Shown here piece by piece: positions 17,698-26,703 of a stretch of DNA of 64,000 nucleotides. How positions within the stretch are numbered: the stretch's first letter is position 1; every line of letters starts with the position of its first letter. The stretch is from assembly GCA_021155195.1 (NCBI GenBank), contig JAJNPV010000042.1, forward strand, positions 124,001 to 188,000, given 5' to 3'. A program made the position numbers and the translations under genes. Origin of the DNA: Ohtaekwangia sp. GTDB taxonomy: Bacteria; Bacteroidota; Bacteroidia; Cytophagales; Cyclobacteriaceae. The notes under the pieces are model-generated. The model was not told where the DNA came from. It searched no databases and worked only from the letters and a program-made list of their open reading frames with translations.

Positions 17698-18258
17698 CTA
17701 TAAAGTTAATGCTTCTTCTTTTAATAATTTCTTTAATTCATCGGCTAATCTGAGTCGTGCGCGGTGAATGCGTACTTTTAACGTGTTCATATTTTGTCCC
17801 ATTGTTTCGGCCACTTCCTCCAGCGAGAACTCTTTGATATAAAAGAGTTGAATGGCCAGCCGATCGGCTTCATTTAAACTTTCCATCGCTTTGTTAACAT
17901 AATGCTGCTTGTCATCACGCTCCATCTGCCTATCGGCCTTGTCTGAATATTCTACAATTGTGTTTTCAATACTTTGAAACACTGGTTTGCTTTTGCGTTT
18001 ATAACTAATGGCTGTGTTAAATACAATGCGATACAGCCAGGTACTAAACTTGGCTGTGCGATTAAAGTTTTTCAAATACTGAAATGCCTTAATAAAGGCA
18101 TCCTGCGCAGCCTCTTCGGCCTCGGGTCGGTTGCCTAAAATCTTAAAAGCAATCGTAAAAGCATAGCTTTTATAGCCATCTACCAAAATGCTATACTGTT
18201 GTCGGTCGCCCGCCAAAATCTTATCAATCAGCGAATATTCTTCCTGTTGGGTGATCAC
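17698..18258 (-). CDS. ECF-type RNA polymerase sigma-70 factor
   Basis: 186-residue extracytoplasmic-function sigma factor. Region 2 (about residues 25-90) includes GNRPEAEEAAQDAFIKAFQY and FSTWLYRIVFNTAI, which bind core polymerase and the -10 element. Region 4 (about 125-180) has ADRLAIQLFYIKEFSLEEVA and NTLKVRIHRARLRL, the -35-reading helix-turn-helix. It is followed by a membrane protein that is the probable anti-sigma factor. It is divergent from the small DUF6249-like gene at 18414. The regulon is unknown. Confidence 0.93.
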   Translation of the reverse strand: MITQQEEYSLIDKILAGDRQQYSILVDGYKSYAFTIAFKILGNRPEAEEAAQDAFIKAFQYLKNFNRTAKFSTWLYRIVFNTAISYKRKSKPVFQSIENTIVEYSDKADRQMERDDKQHYVNKAMESLNEADRLAIQLFYIKEFSLEEVAETMGQNMNTLKVRIHRARLRLADELKKLLKEEALTL

Positions 18259-18413
18259 GACTCTTGGACGCAGGTTTTGACAGGTAAGTTACAGATACTA
18301 ATTAAAATTAGGTGACGGACTAGAATGACACCTAAACCAAGTAAAAGTTTTAATCACCCTGTAACCAGACTAAATTACGCTGCGTCATAGAGGCAACTTT
18401 AAAACAATAGTTT

Positions 18414-18770
18414 ATGGAAGAGCAAGTTATAATCCCGGTATTAGGCATCATGTTGCCAATCATTATTACGTTAGGCGCTTTTGTTATGGTTGTGTACATT
18501 CGAAAATTCGAGAACATTGAACGAATGTCAATTATAGATAAAGGGTTGAGTCCTGATCTTTTCAAACGTGAACGGTTTACATCGGGCGCTTTGAGGGCAT
18601 CACTGTTATTAATTGGTGCGGGTGTTGGTCTTCTGATGGGCTATTGGCTAGACAGGATGTTTGACATGGAGGAGGTTGCCTATTTCTCAATGATCCTGAT
18701 CTTCGGTGGCCTTGGGCTTGGTCTCTCTTACCTTATTGAAGAGAAGAAAGCGAAAGAGGAAAAACGATAA
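18414..18770 (+). CDS. DUF6249-like small membrane protein
   Basis: 118-residue inner-membrane protein with three hydrophobic stretches: about residues 6-27, 62-80 and 88-106. Between the first and second lies the segment ENIERMSIIDKG, which fits the DUF6249 family (pattern R..liekG after the first helix). Its function is unknown. In Bacteroidota such genes often sit beside ECF sigma genes, and here one is divergent 155 bases away, so a link to the sigma factor response is possible (inference). An imperfect terminator hairpin follows. Confidence 0.6.
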   Translation: MEEQVIIPVLGIMLPIIITLGAFVMVVYIRKFENIERMSIIDKGLSPDLFKRERFTSGALRASLLLIGAGVGLLMGYWLDRMFDMEEVAYFSMILIFGGLGLGLSYLIEEKKAKEEKR

Positions 18771-18792
18771 TATTGAAATTAAGAAGTATGAG

Positions 18793-18820
18793 TGACGAAG
18801 TACGACTTTGTACCTCGTCA
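18793..18820. terminator. Bidirectional terminator hairpin
   Basis: Arms TGACGAAGTAC (18793-18803) and GTACCTCGTCA (18810-18820) pair at 10 of 11 positions around a 6-base loop, followed by a T-rich stretch. It lies between the converging DUF6249-like and SLC13 genes. Confidence 0.6.
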
Positions 18821-18838
18821 TTTGTATTTGATCATTTT

Positions 18839-20305
18839 TTAAAATACCCAAGGTATAAGTGTTTTAGTGGCCAAGTAAATAACAAGCACAGAAACAAGAT
18901 TGAGCACAATACCTGCGCGCATCATATCTTTTACTTTCATATGCCCACTCGAAAACACAATGGCATTGGGCGGGGTGGAAACCGGAAACATAAAAGCCAT
19001 GCTTGCACCCAATGTAACGGGTAATCCTAATAAAACAGGATCCATCCCCAGATTAGTTGCAATGCCAAATACAACGGGAATAAAAATTTGAACTAGCGCT
19101 ACATTGCTCATCACTTCTGTTAAAAAGATGGAGGCGGTAATCAATCCCAACAAAAGCCAGTTTATTGAATCGCTTTGTTCGGCAATACGGGCGCCAACTG
19201 CCTGAATAACTCCCACATTTGATAACCCTTGTGCCAGGCACAAACCACCTCCAAACAGAATTAAAATTCCCCAGGCAAGTTTTTCTGTGTCGCGCCAATG
19301 AAGCAGAAACGTAAATTTTTTCAAACTGCTGGGTACGATAAACATTAAGGAACCACCTGCCATAGCTATGTTGGTATCGTTGAGCATTTCAGACCCGATT
19401 AATAAATTAATGGGCTGTTGAAAAATCCAGCAGGAAGATGTGATTCCAAAAATGATCATTACTAATTTTTCTTCTTTGCGGATGGAACCCAATTCAGTCA
19501 ACTTACTTTTGATCAACGAATCTGCCCCATGTATTTTTTTTAGATTGTTTGGGAAGACAAAGCGGGTGATAACAAGGTGACAAGCCGTTAATAACATAAT
19601 GCTAATGGGCAAGCCAATAAGCATCCATTTTCCAAATTGCATTTTTTGATCGTAAAACTGATCGAGTAGTCCGGCAAAAACCACATTGGGTGGCGAACCG
19701 ATGAGTGTGCCTACACCACCAATGTTTGCAGCATAGCCAATTACCAGCATTAACCCAATTCCAAAATTGCGTTCGCCCACGGTTTCTTCTTCAGGATTAT
19801 TCTTTTTCTCCGTGCGCAGCAAATTGATTACAGAAATGGCAATAGGCAACATCATCATAGCAGTAGCCGTGTTGCTGATCCACATACTGATAAAGCCGGT
19901 GGCAATCAGAAACCCTAGTATAATTCCATTTCCTGAAGTTCCTGTAATGCGAATGAGGTTAAGTGCTATACGCTCATGCAACCGATGTTTTTCTAAGCCG
20001 ATGGCAATCATGAATCCGCCCATGAAAAGAAAAATGATTGGGTTGGCATATGGAGCCGCAGCCTCACTCATTTTCATAACACCTAACACCGGAAATACAA
20101 TCAAGGGTAACAATGCAGTGATAGGAATAGGTGCAGCTTCTGAAATCCACCAGACAATCATCCAAAGTGCAACGGCAAGAACTTTATTTGCACCTGGCGA
20201 AATAAAATTCGAATCCACAAAAAAGAGTACTAAGAAAAAGGAGAGAGGCCCGGCTACAAACCCAATTTGCTTTATTAATGTTGCATTTGAACTTTCTTCC
20301 TTCAT
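18839..20305 (-). CDS. SLC13/DASS family sodium:anion symporter
   Basis: Inner-membrane carrier (488 residues) of the divalent anion:sodium symporter family, usually importing C4-dicarboxylates, citrate or sulfate. About eleven hydrophobic segments are visible. Two family signatures are the first SNT motif, FISMWISNTATAMMMLP (about residues 134-150), and the second repeat's EVMSNVALVQIFIPV near residue 400, each forming one half of the sodium/substrate site. IGTLIGSPPN-like text (GVGTLIGSPPNVVF) also fits. The substrate cannot be fixed. It is monocistronic, convergent with the DUF6249-like gene. Confidence 0.9.
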   Translation of the reverse strand: MKEESSNATLIKQIGFVAGPLSFFLVLFFVDSNFISPGANKVLAVALWMIVWWISEAAPIPITALLPLIVFPVLGVMKMSEAAAPYANPIIFLFMGGFMIAIGLEKHRLHERIALNLIRITGTSGNGIILGFLIATGFISMWISNTATAMMMLPIAISVINLLRTEKKNNPEEETVGERNFGIGLMLVIGYAANIGGVGTLIGSPPNVVFAGLLDQFYDQKMQFGKWMLIGLPISIMLLTACHLVITRFVFPNNLKKIHGADSLIKSKLTELGSIRKEEKLVMIIFGITSSCWIFQQPINLLIGSEMLNDTNIAMAGGSLMFIVPSSLKKFTFLLHWRDTEKLAWGILILFGGGLCLAQGLSNVGVIQAVGARIAEQSDSINWLLLGLITASIFLTEVMSNVALVQIFIPVVFGIATNLGMDPVLLGLPVTLGASMAFMFPVSTPPNAIVFSSGHMKVKDMMRAGIVLNLVSVLVIYLATKTLIPWVF

Positions 20306-20377
20306 GATCAGATTAGAACTAGTTTCTAAAGTAGAGATTCAAAGAGGGTATTACAAATGAATGTTTTGCCTAAAATA

Positions 20378-20405
20378 GAAAAAGCGAGAGGGTTCTCGCT
20401 TTTTT
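20378..20405 (-). terminator. Rho-independent terminator of the RRM gene
   Basis: On the minus strand the sequence forms GCGAGAACCCTCTCGC with a T-run after it, 32 bases past the stop of the RRM-domain gene. On the plus strand the stem is flanked by A- and T-runs, so it may work in both directions. Confidence 0.85.
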
Positions 20406-20436
20406 AATATGGATTTTGATTTCGGAGTTTCCCGTT

Positions 20437-20703
20437 CTATCCCTGACCACCCTCTACAGGAGCTTTCGGGTTGGCTGGTTTTACTACAATGGTGCGGCCA
20501 TCTAATTCAGTTTCATTTAAGGTAGCAATGGCTTGTTGTGCCTCTGCATCATTTGGCATCTCAACAAAACCAAATCCTTTCGAGCGGCCTGTGTCGCGAT
20601 CCTTTACAATTTTTGCGGATGTCACTTGACCAAATTTAGCAAACGCAGCTTCCAGTTCTTCAGAGCGAGTTTTAAAGTTTAATCGGGCTACAAAAATGTT
20701 CAT
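20437..20703 (-). CDS. RRM-domain RNA-binding protein
   Basis: Single RNA-recognition-motif protein of 88 residues, like the small glycine-tailed RRM proteins common in Bacteroidota and cyanobacteria. RNP2 is IFVARL (residues 3-8; canonical Gly-Asn replaced by Ala-Arg). RNP1 is KGFGFVEM (residues 42-49), with the two aromatic Phe residues that stack on RNA bases. The C-terminal tail is short (VEGGQG). A likely role is as a cold- or growth-regulated RNA chaperone, a family-level inference. The 5' leader of about 120 bases contains a 7-base inverted repeat (ATGGATT/AATCCAT). A terminator follows the gene, so it is monocistronic. Confidence 0.92.
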   Translation of the reverse strand: MNIFVARLNFKTRSEELEAAFAKFGQVTSAKIVKDRDTGRSKGFGFVEMPNDAEAQQAIATLNETELDGRTIVVKPANPKAPVEGGQG

Positions 20704-20823
20704 GATATTCTCAAATAATTAGTGAAACTTGATTTTAAATGGATTCCTGCCTGTTCGACAATCCATTCATGACCAAAATAGAAATTAATAACTTATTTAT
20801 CAAACCTTAACGAGCCGTTCAGC

Positions 20824-22476
20824 TCATGGGTTTAGCATTTCGCGGGCGTTTTCAAGTGCCAATGCCGAAGGGTTGGCACCTCCAATCATTTGGGCGATTT
20901 CTGTAATCCGGTCGGCTTCTTTTAACTTTTTCATAGACGTAATGGTGCGGTCGGAAGAGTTGTCTTTGTAAACGAAAAAATGAGCATCTGCTTTTGCCGC
21001 AATTTGGGGTAAGTGACTGATGCTAATAATTTGATGGCGTTGTGCCATTTCTTTCATCCTGTCACCCAACCGGATTGCAATTTCACCTGACACACCACTG
21101 TCTATTTCGTCCAGGATAAGGGTTGGCAAGGCAGCTTTCTCTGCCATCACATATTTAATACTAAACATAACACGCGAAAATTCGCCACCCGAAGCCACCT
21201 GAACTAACGGACGTGGCGCCATTCCTTTGTTGGCACTGAAGAGAATTTCCACGGAGTCAGCCCCTTTTGCATTGGGTGCGATAGACGTGTGCTCAATATC
21301 AAGTTGTGCATTGGGAATACCTAACTCTTTCAGCAATTGAGTAAGTTGTTTCGTGAGTGGGGCAACTGTTTTTTGTCGCGACTTACTTAATGCAGTGGCT
21401 GATTGAGTTAATTCTTTTTCTGCTTTTGCGAGATTCTCTTTTGCTTGCCTGAGCAGATCGTCAAGATTATTTGTCTTATCGGCTTTTATTTGAAGTTCTT
21501 CCCGCAAGGCAATGAGTTGGTCAACCTGTTGTAGGCGATGCTTTTGCTGTAGCTGATAGATTAATCCAACCCGATCTTTAATTTCTTCGGCACGTTGTGG
21601 ATCGAATTCAATTTTTTCTTCTGCGTTTTCAATCTCTTCTAAAATATCGGCCAGTTCAATGCGGGTGCTTTCAATGCGTTGTAACAGCTGTGAATATTCA
21701 GTTGAATAATTGGCTATTGATTGTAGTTGATTGCGAATGGAGAGCAATGCAGAGTTGACCGAAAACTCTGATTTATCTAATTGATCGATAATTAAGTTGA
21801 ACTGAGTTTTAATTTCTTCGGCATGCTCCGAAATCTTAAGATCGGATTCAAGTTTCTCAAGCTCACCAACGTGTAAATCGGCTTTCACCAATTCATCCAA
21901 TTGAAAGGAAACAAAATCTGATTCTTTCTTGAGTTGAATGGATTCTTCTTTTAGGGAATTAAATGTTTGTTCGGCTTCGCAAAATTTCTTCCATGCAAGA
22001 GTATATGATTCTTTCAGTTCCTGATTGCCAGCATAGGAATCAATCAAATTGAGTTGAAAGGATTTGCTTCCTAATTCAAGGGTTTCGTGCTGCGAGTGGA
22101 TGTCCATTAGGTGAGAACCCACTTTGCGCATAACATCCAATGTTACAGGCGTGTCGTTAATAAATGCGCGGCTTTTTCCTGCTGGGCTTATCTCCCTTCG
22201 AATGACTGTTTGGGGTTCATAGTCCAGATTCTCAGACTCAAATAGTTCTTTTAACGAATAATCAGAAATATCAAATACTCCTTCGGTTACACATTTCTCA
22301 GTTTCGTCCCATAAGGTCTTGCTATCGGCACGGTTGCCCAGCAGCAAGCCCATCGCGCCAAGCATAATGGACTTACCAGCCCCGGTTTCACCTGTTATCA
22401 CATTCAAATTAGCTGAAGGAGTAAACTCCAGGTGTTTGATGAGTGCATAATTTTTTATGGTGAGTTGGGTGAGCAT
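20824..22476 (-). CDS. recN: DNA repair protein RecN
   Basis: SMC-like ATPase acting in double-strand break repair by holding broken ends together and promoting RecA-dependent joining. The 550-residue protein has Walker A GETGAGKS at residues 29-36, a long central coiled coil (about 150-380) and the C-terminal ABC half. The signature QVASGGEFSRVMFSIK is followed by Walker B TLILDEIDSGVSG. The length matches E. coli RecN (553). It is the last gene of the bamD-rpoZ-coaBC-porD-recN run, 56 bases after porD. The start ATG 22476 precedes the conserved MLTQLTIKNYALI. Confidence 0.96.
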   Translation of the reverse strand: MLTQLTIKNYALIKHLEFTPSANLNVITGETGAGKSIMLGAMGLLLGNRADSKTLWDETEKCVTEGVFDISDYSLKELFESENLDYEPQTVIRREISPAGKSRAFINDTPVTLDVMRKVGSHLMDIHSQHETLELGSKSFQLNLIDSYAGNQELKESYTLAWKKFCEAEQTFNSLKEESIQLKKESDFVSFQLDELVKADLHVGELEKLESDLKISEHAEEIKTQFNLIIDQLDKSEFSVNSALLSIRNQLQSIANYSTEYSQLLQRIESTRIELADILEEIENAEEKIEFDPQRAEEIKDRVGLIYQLQQKHRLQQVDQLIALREELQIKADKTNNLDDLLRQAKENLAKAEKELTQSATALSKSRQKTVAPLTKQLTQLLKELGIPNAQLDIEHTSIAPNAKGADSVEILFSANKGMAPRPLVQVASGGEFSRVMFSIKYVMAEKAALPTLILDEIDSGVSGEIAIRLGDRMKEMAQRHQIISISHLPQIAAKADAHFFVYKDNSSDRTITSMKKLKEADRITEIAQMIGGANPSALALENAREMLNP

Positions 22477-22532
22477 GTTGCGAGCCTGCAGAATTAGACC
22501 TGTAAATTAATTAGCCGAGGCTAAGAAACTAA

Positions 22533-23426
22533 CTAGTTAGAAATGATTTTTTGATAAATATTCCTTTTGGGGTCAATAGCCGTCAGGATGTCGAATGCTT
22601 CGCGCCTAACCGAAAGATCGCCCTCCGAAAAAATATTGACAAGCTCTGCGGATTTAGAGTCAAAAAATGAAATCATTAAAATTGAATTGGGATAGGTAGT
22701 AAATACCTTCTTAACGTTTCTTAAAACATCCAAAACAACTTTCCTGCTTTCATCCGGTGATTTATCAAAAACATCTAACCCGAGCCTATGATAGCGATAG
22801 GTGTTTTTTCTGAGGTCAACCATTTGCTGATTATTAAGATCCGCGACAAGCGAATAGCGATTGCGATTACTGCCTAGCGCGGCCCAACCCACCCGATTAG
22901 ATGATTGTGCATTGTTGACAACGGTAAGTGCTTTTTGAACGTATGTGTTTCCACCAAGCTCACTAAAAGAATCATAGTCCATAGCCAGCACGATGTAGGC
23001 ATAGTAAGCCAGCATAGAAGTAAGATTAGTCATATAGGTATTGTCGTTATATTCTAACGGCAAAGATTCGATGTATTCAAATTCCCATTCGCGATCGGCA
23101 AAATTGAAAAGCACGGTTTCGTAATTACTGTTATACACCGGGCGGGCAACAGTCACCTGCATATTGGCAACAAAATTTCCAATGGAAGGCATTTTGGAAA
23201 TATTGAGAAACATGGTGCAGTTTATTTTTTCGTAGTTCTTGAAAGAGTCTCCGGTCCACTTTCGTGTATTTAAAAAATTGGAGAAGGCACGCTCCATATC
23301 TTTAAACACTGTGCGGTCGGAACTTTGAATTTGGTCGGCATTAACTGTCACTTTAAAATTAAGTTCCTGAGCGGCAACCAATGTGCTGGACGAGATGATT
23401 AAGATGAGGCCTAAAAAATTACGCAT
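22533..23426 (-). CDS. porD: DUF4835 family protein, PorD-like (T9SS-associated)
   Basis: Exported protein of 297 residues with a signal peptide ending around VAAQ (residue 19). The mature start ELNFKVTVNADQIQSSDRTVF and the later RKWTGDSFKNYEKINC are characteristic of DUF4835, the family of Porphyromonas gingivalis PorD, which is needed for type IX secretion. The precise molecular role of PorD is not settled. Its start overlaps the end of coaBC by 8 bases, and the adjacency to coaBC and recN is the usual one in this phylum. The presence of a T9SS-sorted protein at 25.9 kb agrees with a working T9SS. Confidence 0.85.
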   Translation of the reverse strand: MRNFLGLILIISSSTLVAAQELNFKVTVNADQIQSSDRTVFKDMERAFSNFLNTRKWTGDSFKNYEKINCTMFLNISKMPSIGNFVANMQVTVARPVYNSNYETVLFNFADREWEFEYIESLPLEYNDNTYMTNLTSMLAYYAYIVLAMDYDSFSELGGNTYVQKALTVVNNAQSSNRVGWAALGSNRNRYSLVADLNNQQMVDLRKNTYRYHRLGLDVFDKSPDESRKVVLDVLRNVKKVFTTYPNSILMISFFDSKSAELVNIFSEGDLSVRREAFDILTAIDPKRNIYQKIISN

Positions 23427-24615
23427 GCATGTGTTCGATTATCGTAGTAACGATATCCCGCGCCACTTCTTTCTTAGATTTCAAATTAAATTCTTTCGAT
23501 TTCTTAGTCGAATCGATAATGGTGATTTTATTGGTGTCGTGGCCAAAGCCCGCACCCTTGTCATTTAGTGAATTCAGTACAATTAAATCGAAATTCTTAG
23601 AAGTCAACTTCTTTTCTGCATGGGCTTTTTCGTTTTCTGTTTCCAAAGCAAAGCCAACAATTAACTGGCCATTCCTTTTTAGTTTACCCAACTCGGCAGC
23701 TATGTCTTTAGTCTTCACCAACTCAATGGTCAAGGTTTCATCTTTCTTTTTTATTTTTTGATCTGCCTTTTGAGCCGGCTTATAATCAGCAACTGCAGCA
23801 GAGAGTACAGAAATATCTGCGTCTTTGAAAACGGCTAGGGAAGCCTCGTACATTTCATCGGCTGAATTAACGGAGATAACTTTTATTCCATTCAATTCTT
23901 TGGAGAGAGAAGTAGGGCCCGTAATCAGGGTAACGGTAGCGCCTTGCTCAGCTAACTGCTCAGCAATGGCAAAGCCCATTTTGCCTGTGGAATGATTGCT
24001 TATAAAACGAACGGGATCAATCGCTTCATGCGTAGGTCCGGCAGTTACCAAAGCCTTCTTTCCTTTCAATGGCCTATTGGCAAAAAACTGTTCGAGTGAA
24101 TTGAGTATTTCCTCGGGCTCGGCCATTCTACCGGTTCCTACCAAGCCACTGGCTAACTCACCATGCGTGGGATGAATGAGATGATTGCCCCATGCGATTA
24201 ATTTATCAATATTTTGTTTGGTCGATGGATGTTGAAGCATATCCAAATCCATGGCCGGTGCAAAGAATACAGGACAGCGGGCAGATAAATAGGAAGCCAT
24301 CAAAAGATTATCACAAATGCCATTCGCCATTTTAGCCAACGTGTTGGCACTGGTGGGTGCAATCACCAATGCATCAGCCCAAAGTCCCAACTCAACATGG
24401 TTATTCCATTTGCCTTGCTCTTTTGTAAAATGAGTAAGAACGGGATTTTTAGAAAGTGTGGATAATGTGAGGGGGGTAATAAAGTCGTGAGCCGAAGCAG
24501 TCATTACAACTTTTACTTCGGCTCCACTTTTTATCAATAACCGGATGAGGATGGCTGCCTTGTAAGCAGCAATGCTACCACTTACGCCCAGCAGTATTCT
24601 CTTTCCGGAGAGCAT
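23419..24615 (-). CDS. coaBC: Bifunctional phosphopantothenoylcysteine decarboxylase / phosphopantothenate--cysteine ligase
   Basis: Performs two successive steps of coenzyme A synthesis: CTP-dependent joining of cysteine to phosphopantothenate (CoaB) and FMN-dependent decarboxylation (CoaC). The N-terminal CoaC flavoprotein domain (about 1-180) shows GVSGSIAAYKA, the active-site His in NHVELGLWADA, IAPTSANTLAKMANGICDNLL and PAMDLDM. The CoaB domain (about 190-398) begins with TAGPTHEAIDPVRFISNHS and includes SAAVADYKP with the conserved lysine. The 398-residue length is normal. It lies in the bamD operon, 2 bases after rpoZ, and overlaps porD by 8 bases. Confidence 0.96.
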   Translation of the reverse strand: MLSGKRILLGVSGSIAAYKAAILIRLLIKSGAEVKVVMTASAHDFITPLTLSTLSKNPVLTHFTKEQGKWNNHVELGLWADALVIAPTSANTLAKMANGICDNLLMASYLSARCPVFFAPAMDLDMLQHPSTKQNIDKLIAWGNHLIHPTHGELASGLVGTGRMAEPEEILNSLEQFFANRPLKGKKALVTAGPTHEAIDPVRFISNHSTGKMGFAIAEQLAEQGATVTLITGPTSLSKELNGIKVISVNSADEMYEASLAVFKDADISVLSAAVADYKPAQKADQKIKKKDETLTIELVKTKDIAAELGKLKRNGQLIVGFALETENEKAHAEKKLTSKNFDLIVLNSLNDKGAGFGHDTNKITIIDSTKKSKEFNLKSKKEVARDIVTTIIEHMHA

Positions 24616-24617
24616 AC

Positions 24618-24950
24618 TTATTCAGCTTTTGCCTCTACAGGAATTTCAGTTTCTGAACGCAACCGATAATTTAATTTGCCTTCCAAAAATTCCTCAATGG
24701 CAGTAGAGGTTGGCTTTGGCATACGTTCGTAATAGCGGGAGATTTCAATTTGCTCACGGTTTTCAAAAACCTCTTCAAGGTTATCTACTGTGGTAGCAAA
24801 TTCAGCAAGTTTATTATTTAACTCTTCTTTCAGATTAATTGCAATCTGGCGCGCGCGTTTTGAAATCACTACAACAGACTCATACAAATTTCCTGTTGGA
24901 GCAGCAATCTTATCAACATCGCGGGTAACAATTGACGGTTGGATAGCCAT
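24618..24950 (-). CDS. rpoZ: DNA-directed RNA polymerase subunit omega (RpoZ/RPB6-like)
   Basis: Small polymerase-assembly subunit, in the divergent Bacteroidota form (110 residues). GNLYESVVVISKRARQIA (residues about 21-38) is the conserved core that contacts the beta-prime subunit, corresponding to A...R..Q...G in other omega proteins. The C-terminal KPTSTAIEEFLEGKL is typical of the Bacteroidota branch. It lies between bamD (3-base gap) and coaBC (2-base gap), its standard place in this phylum, which strengthens the call. Confidence 0.88.
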   Translation of the reverse strand: MAIQPSIVTRDVDKIAAPTGNLYESVVVISKRARQIAINLKEELNNKLAEFATTVDNLEEVFENREQIEISRYYERMPKPTSTAIEEFLEGKLNYRLRSETEIPVEAKAE

Positions 24951-24953
24951 AAT

Positions 24954-25763
24954 TTAGATTTTATTATTCTTTAACTTATTTACTTGTGTTAAACTCTCGG
25001 AGTAGAAACGTTGAGCATCTTTTAGAAACGGACTGTTAGGAAAATTATCCACCAGTTCTTTATAGAACTCTACCGTGCTAGTATACCGATCTAGTTGTTT
25101 ACTGGGAATGCTCACTTTCGCCAGCTCAAATTCAGCCTGCACTTTTAAGTAAGCAGCCTCCTCCAGGTATTTTGAATCCGGAAAATTCTTTTTAAAATCA
25201 TCAAACGCCACTACAGCAGCGCCATACATTCTAAGTTTAATGTACTGACGCGCATTTTCAAATCCTTTTTTCTCAAGCTTCTGTTGACTTACGGTAATGA
25301 CTTCAATTGCCTGGTTCATGAATTGACTTCCCGGATAACGGTTTAGAAAATTCTGCATCGCTGCCATTGCTTCAATGCTGCTGCTTTGGTCTTTGTTGTG
25401 ATCGGGTGAAGAAACATAAAGCGAGTAGGCATACATGAAGTTAGCCTCTTGCGCGAATGAACTACGTCCGTAGGTTTCGTAGAAGGTCTTAAACTGATCG
25501 GATGCGAGCAAATATAGTTTTTCGTAATACTGGCAATAGGCAAGGTTAAACTCAACTTTTTCCCCTTCAGGCAACCCTCTTACAATGGGTAAAATGGATT
25601 CGAACAAAATAGAAGAATGGTAGTAATCTTTCTTTGCAAAGTAATTAAGCCCTGCCTCGTACTTCACACGCCAGTCTTCACTCTTTTCTATTTTCCTGAA
25701 TTTGCTGCAGGAGGTGAGGAATAGGGCGACTATTACAAATGTTGCTATTGGACTAATTCTCAT
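24954..25763 (-). CDS. bamD: Outer membrane protein assembly factor BamD
   Basis: Lipoprotein of the BAM complex that inserts beta-barrel proteins in the outer membrane. The N-terminal signal ends in the lipobox LTSC (Cys19). The mature protein consists of TPR-like helical pairs, with the patterns YEAGLNYFAKKDYYHSSILF, FNLAYCQYYEKLY and FPNSPFLKDAQRFYSESL. The length of 269 fits (E. coli 245). It is first in the operon, with a good Bacteroidota promoter 63-92 bases upstream of the ATG. The next genes are rpoZ and coaBC. Confidence 0.93.
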   Translation of the reverse strand: MRISPIATFVIVALFLTSCSKFRKIEKSEDWRVKYEAGLNYFAKKDYYHSSILFESILPIVRGLPEGEKVEFNLAYCQYYEKLYLLASDQFKTFYETYGRSSFAQEANFMYAYSLYVSSPDHNKDQSSSIEAMAAMQNFLNRYPGSQFMNQAIEVITVSQQKLEKKGFENARQYIKLRMYGAAVVAFDDFKKNFPDSKYLEEAAYLKVQAEFELAKVSIPSKQLDRYTSTVEFYKELVDNFPNSPFLKDAQRFYSESLTQVNKLKNNKI

Positions 25764-25825
25764 TCTTTAGCATTAAAAGTGACCCAAACCAGATAACTTA
25801 CTGGGTTGCACAGTATTTAAGCCTG

Positions 25826-25855
25826 CAAATATACAACAGAGGGTTAAATTAGCAA
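25826..25855 (-). promoter_or_regulatory. Promoter of the bamD-rpoZ-coaBC-porD-recN operon
   Basis: On the minus strand, TTG at 25855-25853 is followed after exactly 19 bases by TATATTTG at 25833-25826. This matches the Bacteroidota housekeeping promoter (TTG, N19, TAnnTTTG). The predicted transcript start is near 25818, giving a leader of about 55 bases before the bamD ATG at 25763. Confidence 0.7.
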
Positions 25856-25892
25856 TTTGCGGGTTAGGTGAGAAAACGAGAAAGATTCCCCT

Positions 25893-26609
25893 TTATTTTC
25901 TGACAATCAGCTTTCGGGTAAGTACTCCGTTATTGTCCAGATAAAGCGTATAAAAGTAAATTCCGGATGTAAATTCTTCGGTCTGGAGTTTAACCCGGGT
26001 TTCTGAGGTTGGAAGGTCAAATTCATTCATGGGTTTCCCCAAAATGTTATGAATAATCAATTTTGCTTTCACATTTTCATTATGAACACGGTACTCAATG
26101 AATGCATGATCCTGAACCGGATTTGGGAATACATCTTGAATAGTGATGTCCTTTGACTGAAAAAGAACCGGTTTTTCAGTTTTTTCATGGATTCCTACTG
26201 AAACACCATATTCAATAACTTCGTGAGGGCTGCCTTTTGGGGATACTTGAAACCGAATGGAATTCTGGCCGCTTAGCATACCACTTTCAACCGTGTATAC
26301 CAATTGTTGAATAGTTTCTCCAGGTTCAATACGTTTCGAAAACTCGTTAACAGAAGATTCCAAACACTTATTATCCAGGCAGAAATAACCTTTCTGGGTT
26401 GTGCTTAGATCTGATTGAATCTTCTTGATAATGTAAAATTGAGGCTTATCGGAGGTATTCTTGATTTTTATGGGAATCCGCAAAGTTTCGCCAATGCCGG
26501 CTTGAAAGTTTTCCTGTTTGTCAAGAAGTTCAAAATTTTGGGTCAGCCCCGGGAGACTGATCATCAACAACACTATGATGATTACCCATGATTTCATAAC
26601 CAGATACAC
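25893..26609 (-). CDS. Secreted protein with T9SS type A sorting domain
   Basis: Exported protein of 238 residues with an N-terminal signal (about 1-24). The middle part (about 30-155) reads like an Ig/CARDB-like fold (NFQAGIGETLRIPIKIKNTS). The C-terminal 75 residues form a classical T9SS type A domain: DVFPNPVQDHAFIEYRV, AKLIIHNILGKPM, and GIYFYTLYLDN with final RKLIVRK. Such proteins are carried across the outer membrane by T9SS and trimmed by PorU. It appears monocistronic, with the OstA-like gene about 95 bases upstream. The function of the N-terminal part is unknown. Confidence 0.85.
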   Translation of the reverse strand: MYLVMKSWVIIIVLLMISLPGLTQNFELLDKQENFQAGIGETLRIPIKIKNTSDKPQFYIIKKIQSDLSTTQKGYFCLDNKCLESSVNEFSKRIEPGETIQQLVYTVESGMLSGQNSIRFQVSPKGSPHEVIEYGVSVGIHEKTEKPVLFQSKDITIQDVFPNPVQDHAFIEYRVHNENVKAKLIIHNILGKPMNEFDLPTSETRVKLQTEEFTSGIYFYTLYLDNNGVLTRKLIVRK

Positions 26610-26703
26610 TAATTCAAGTGAAAAGGTATTATAAAATGTTTTTTTTACCTATCGAATTGAAAAAAAAATAATAGAATTTACAATTTTTTAATAATGTCAG
26701 TCG

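Noticed and set aside
19767..20360. 197-residue plus-strand ORF opposite the SLC13 transporter
   Set aside because: Antisense shadow of a hydrophobic protein, which often gives long open frames; no start context and no family features.
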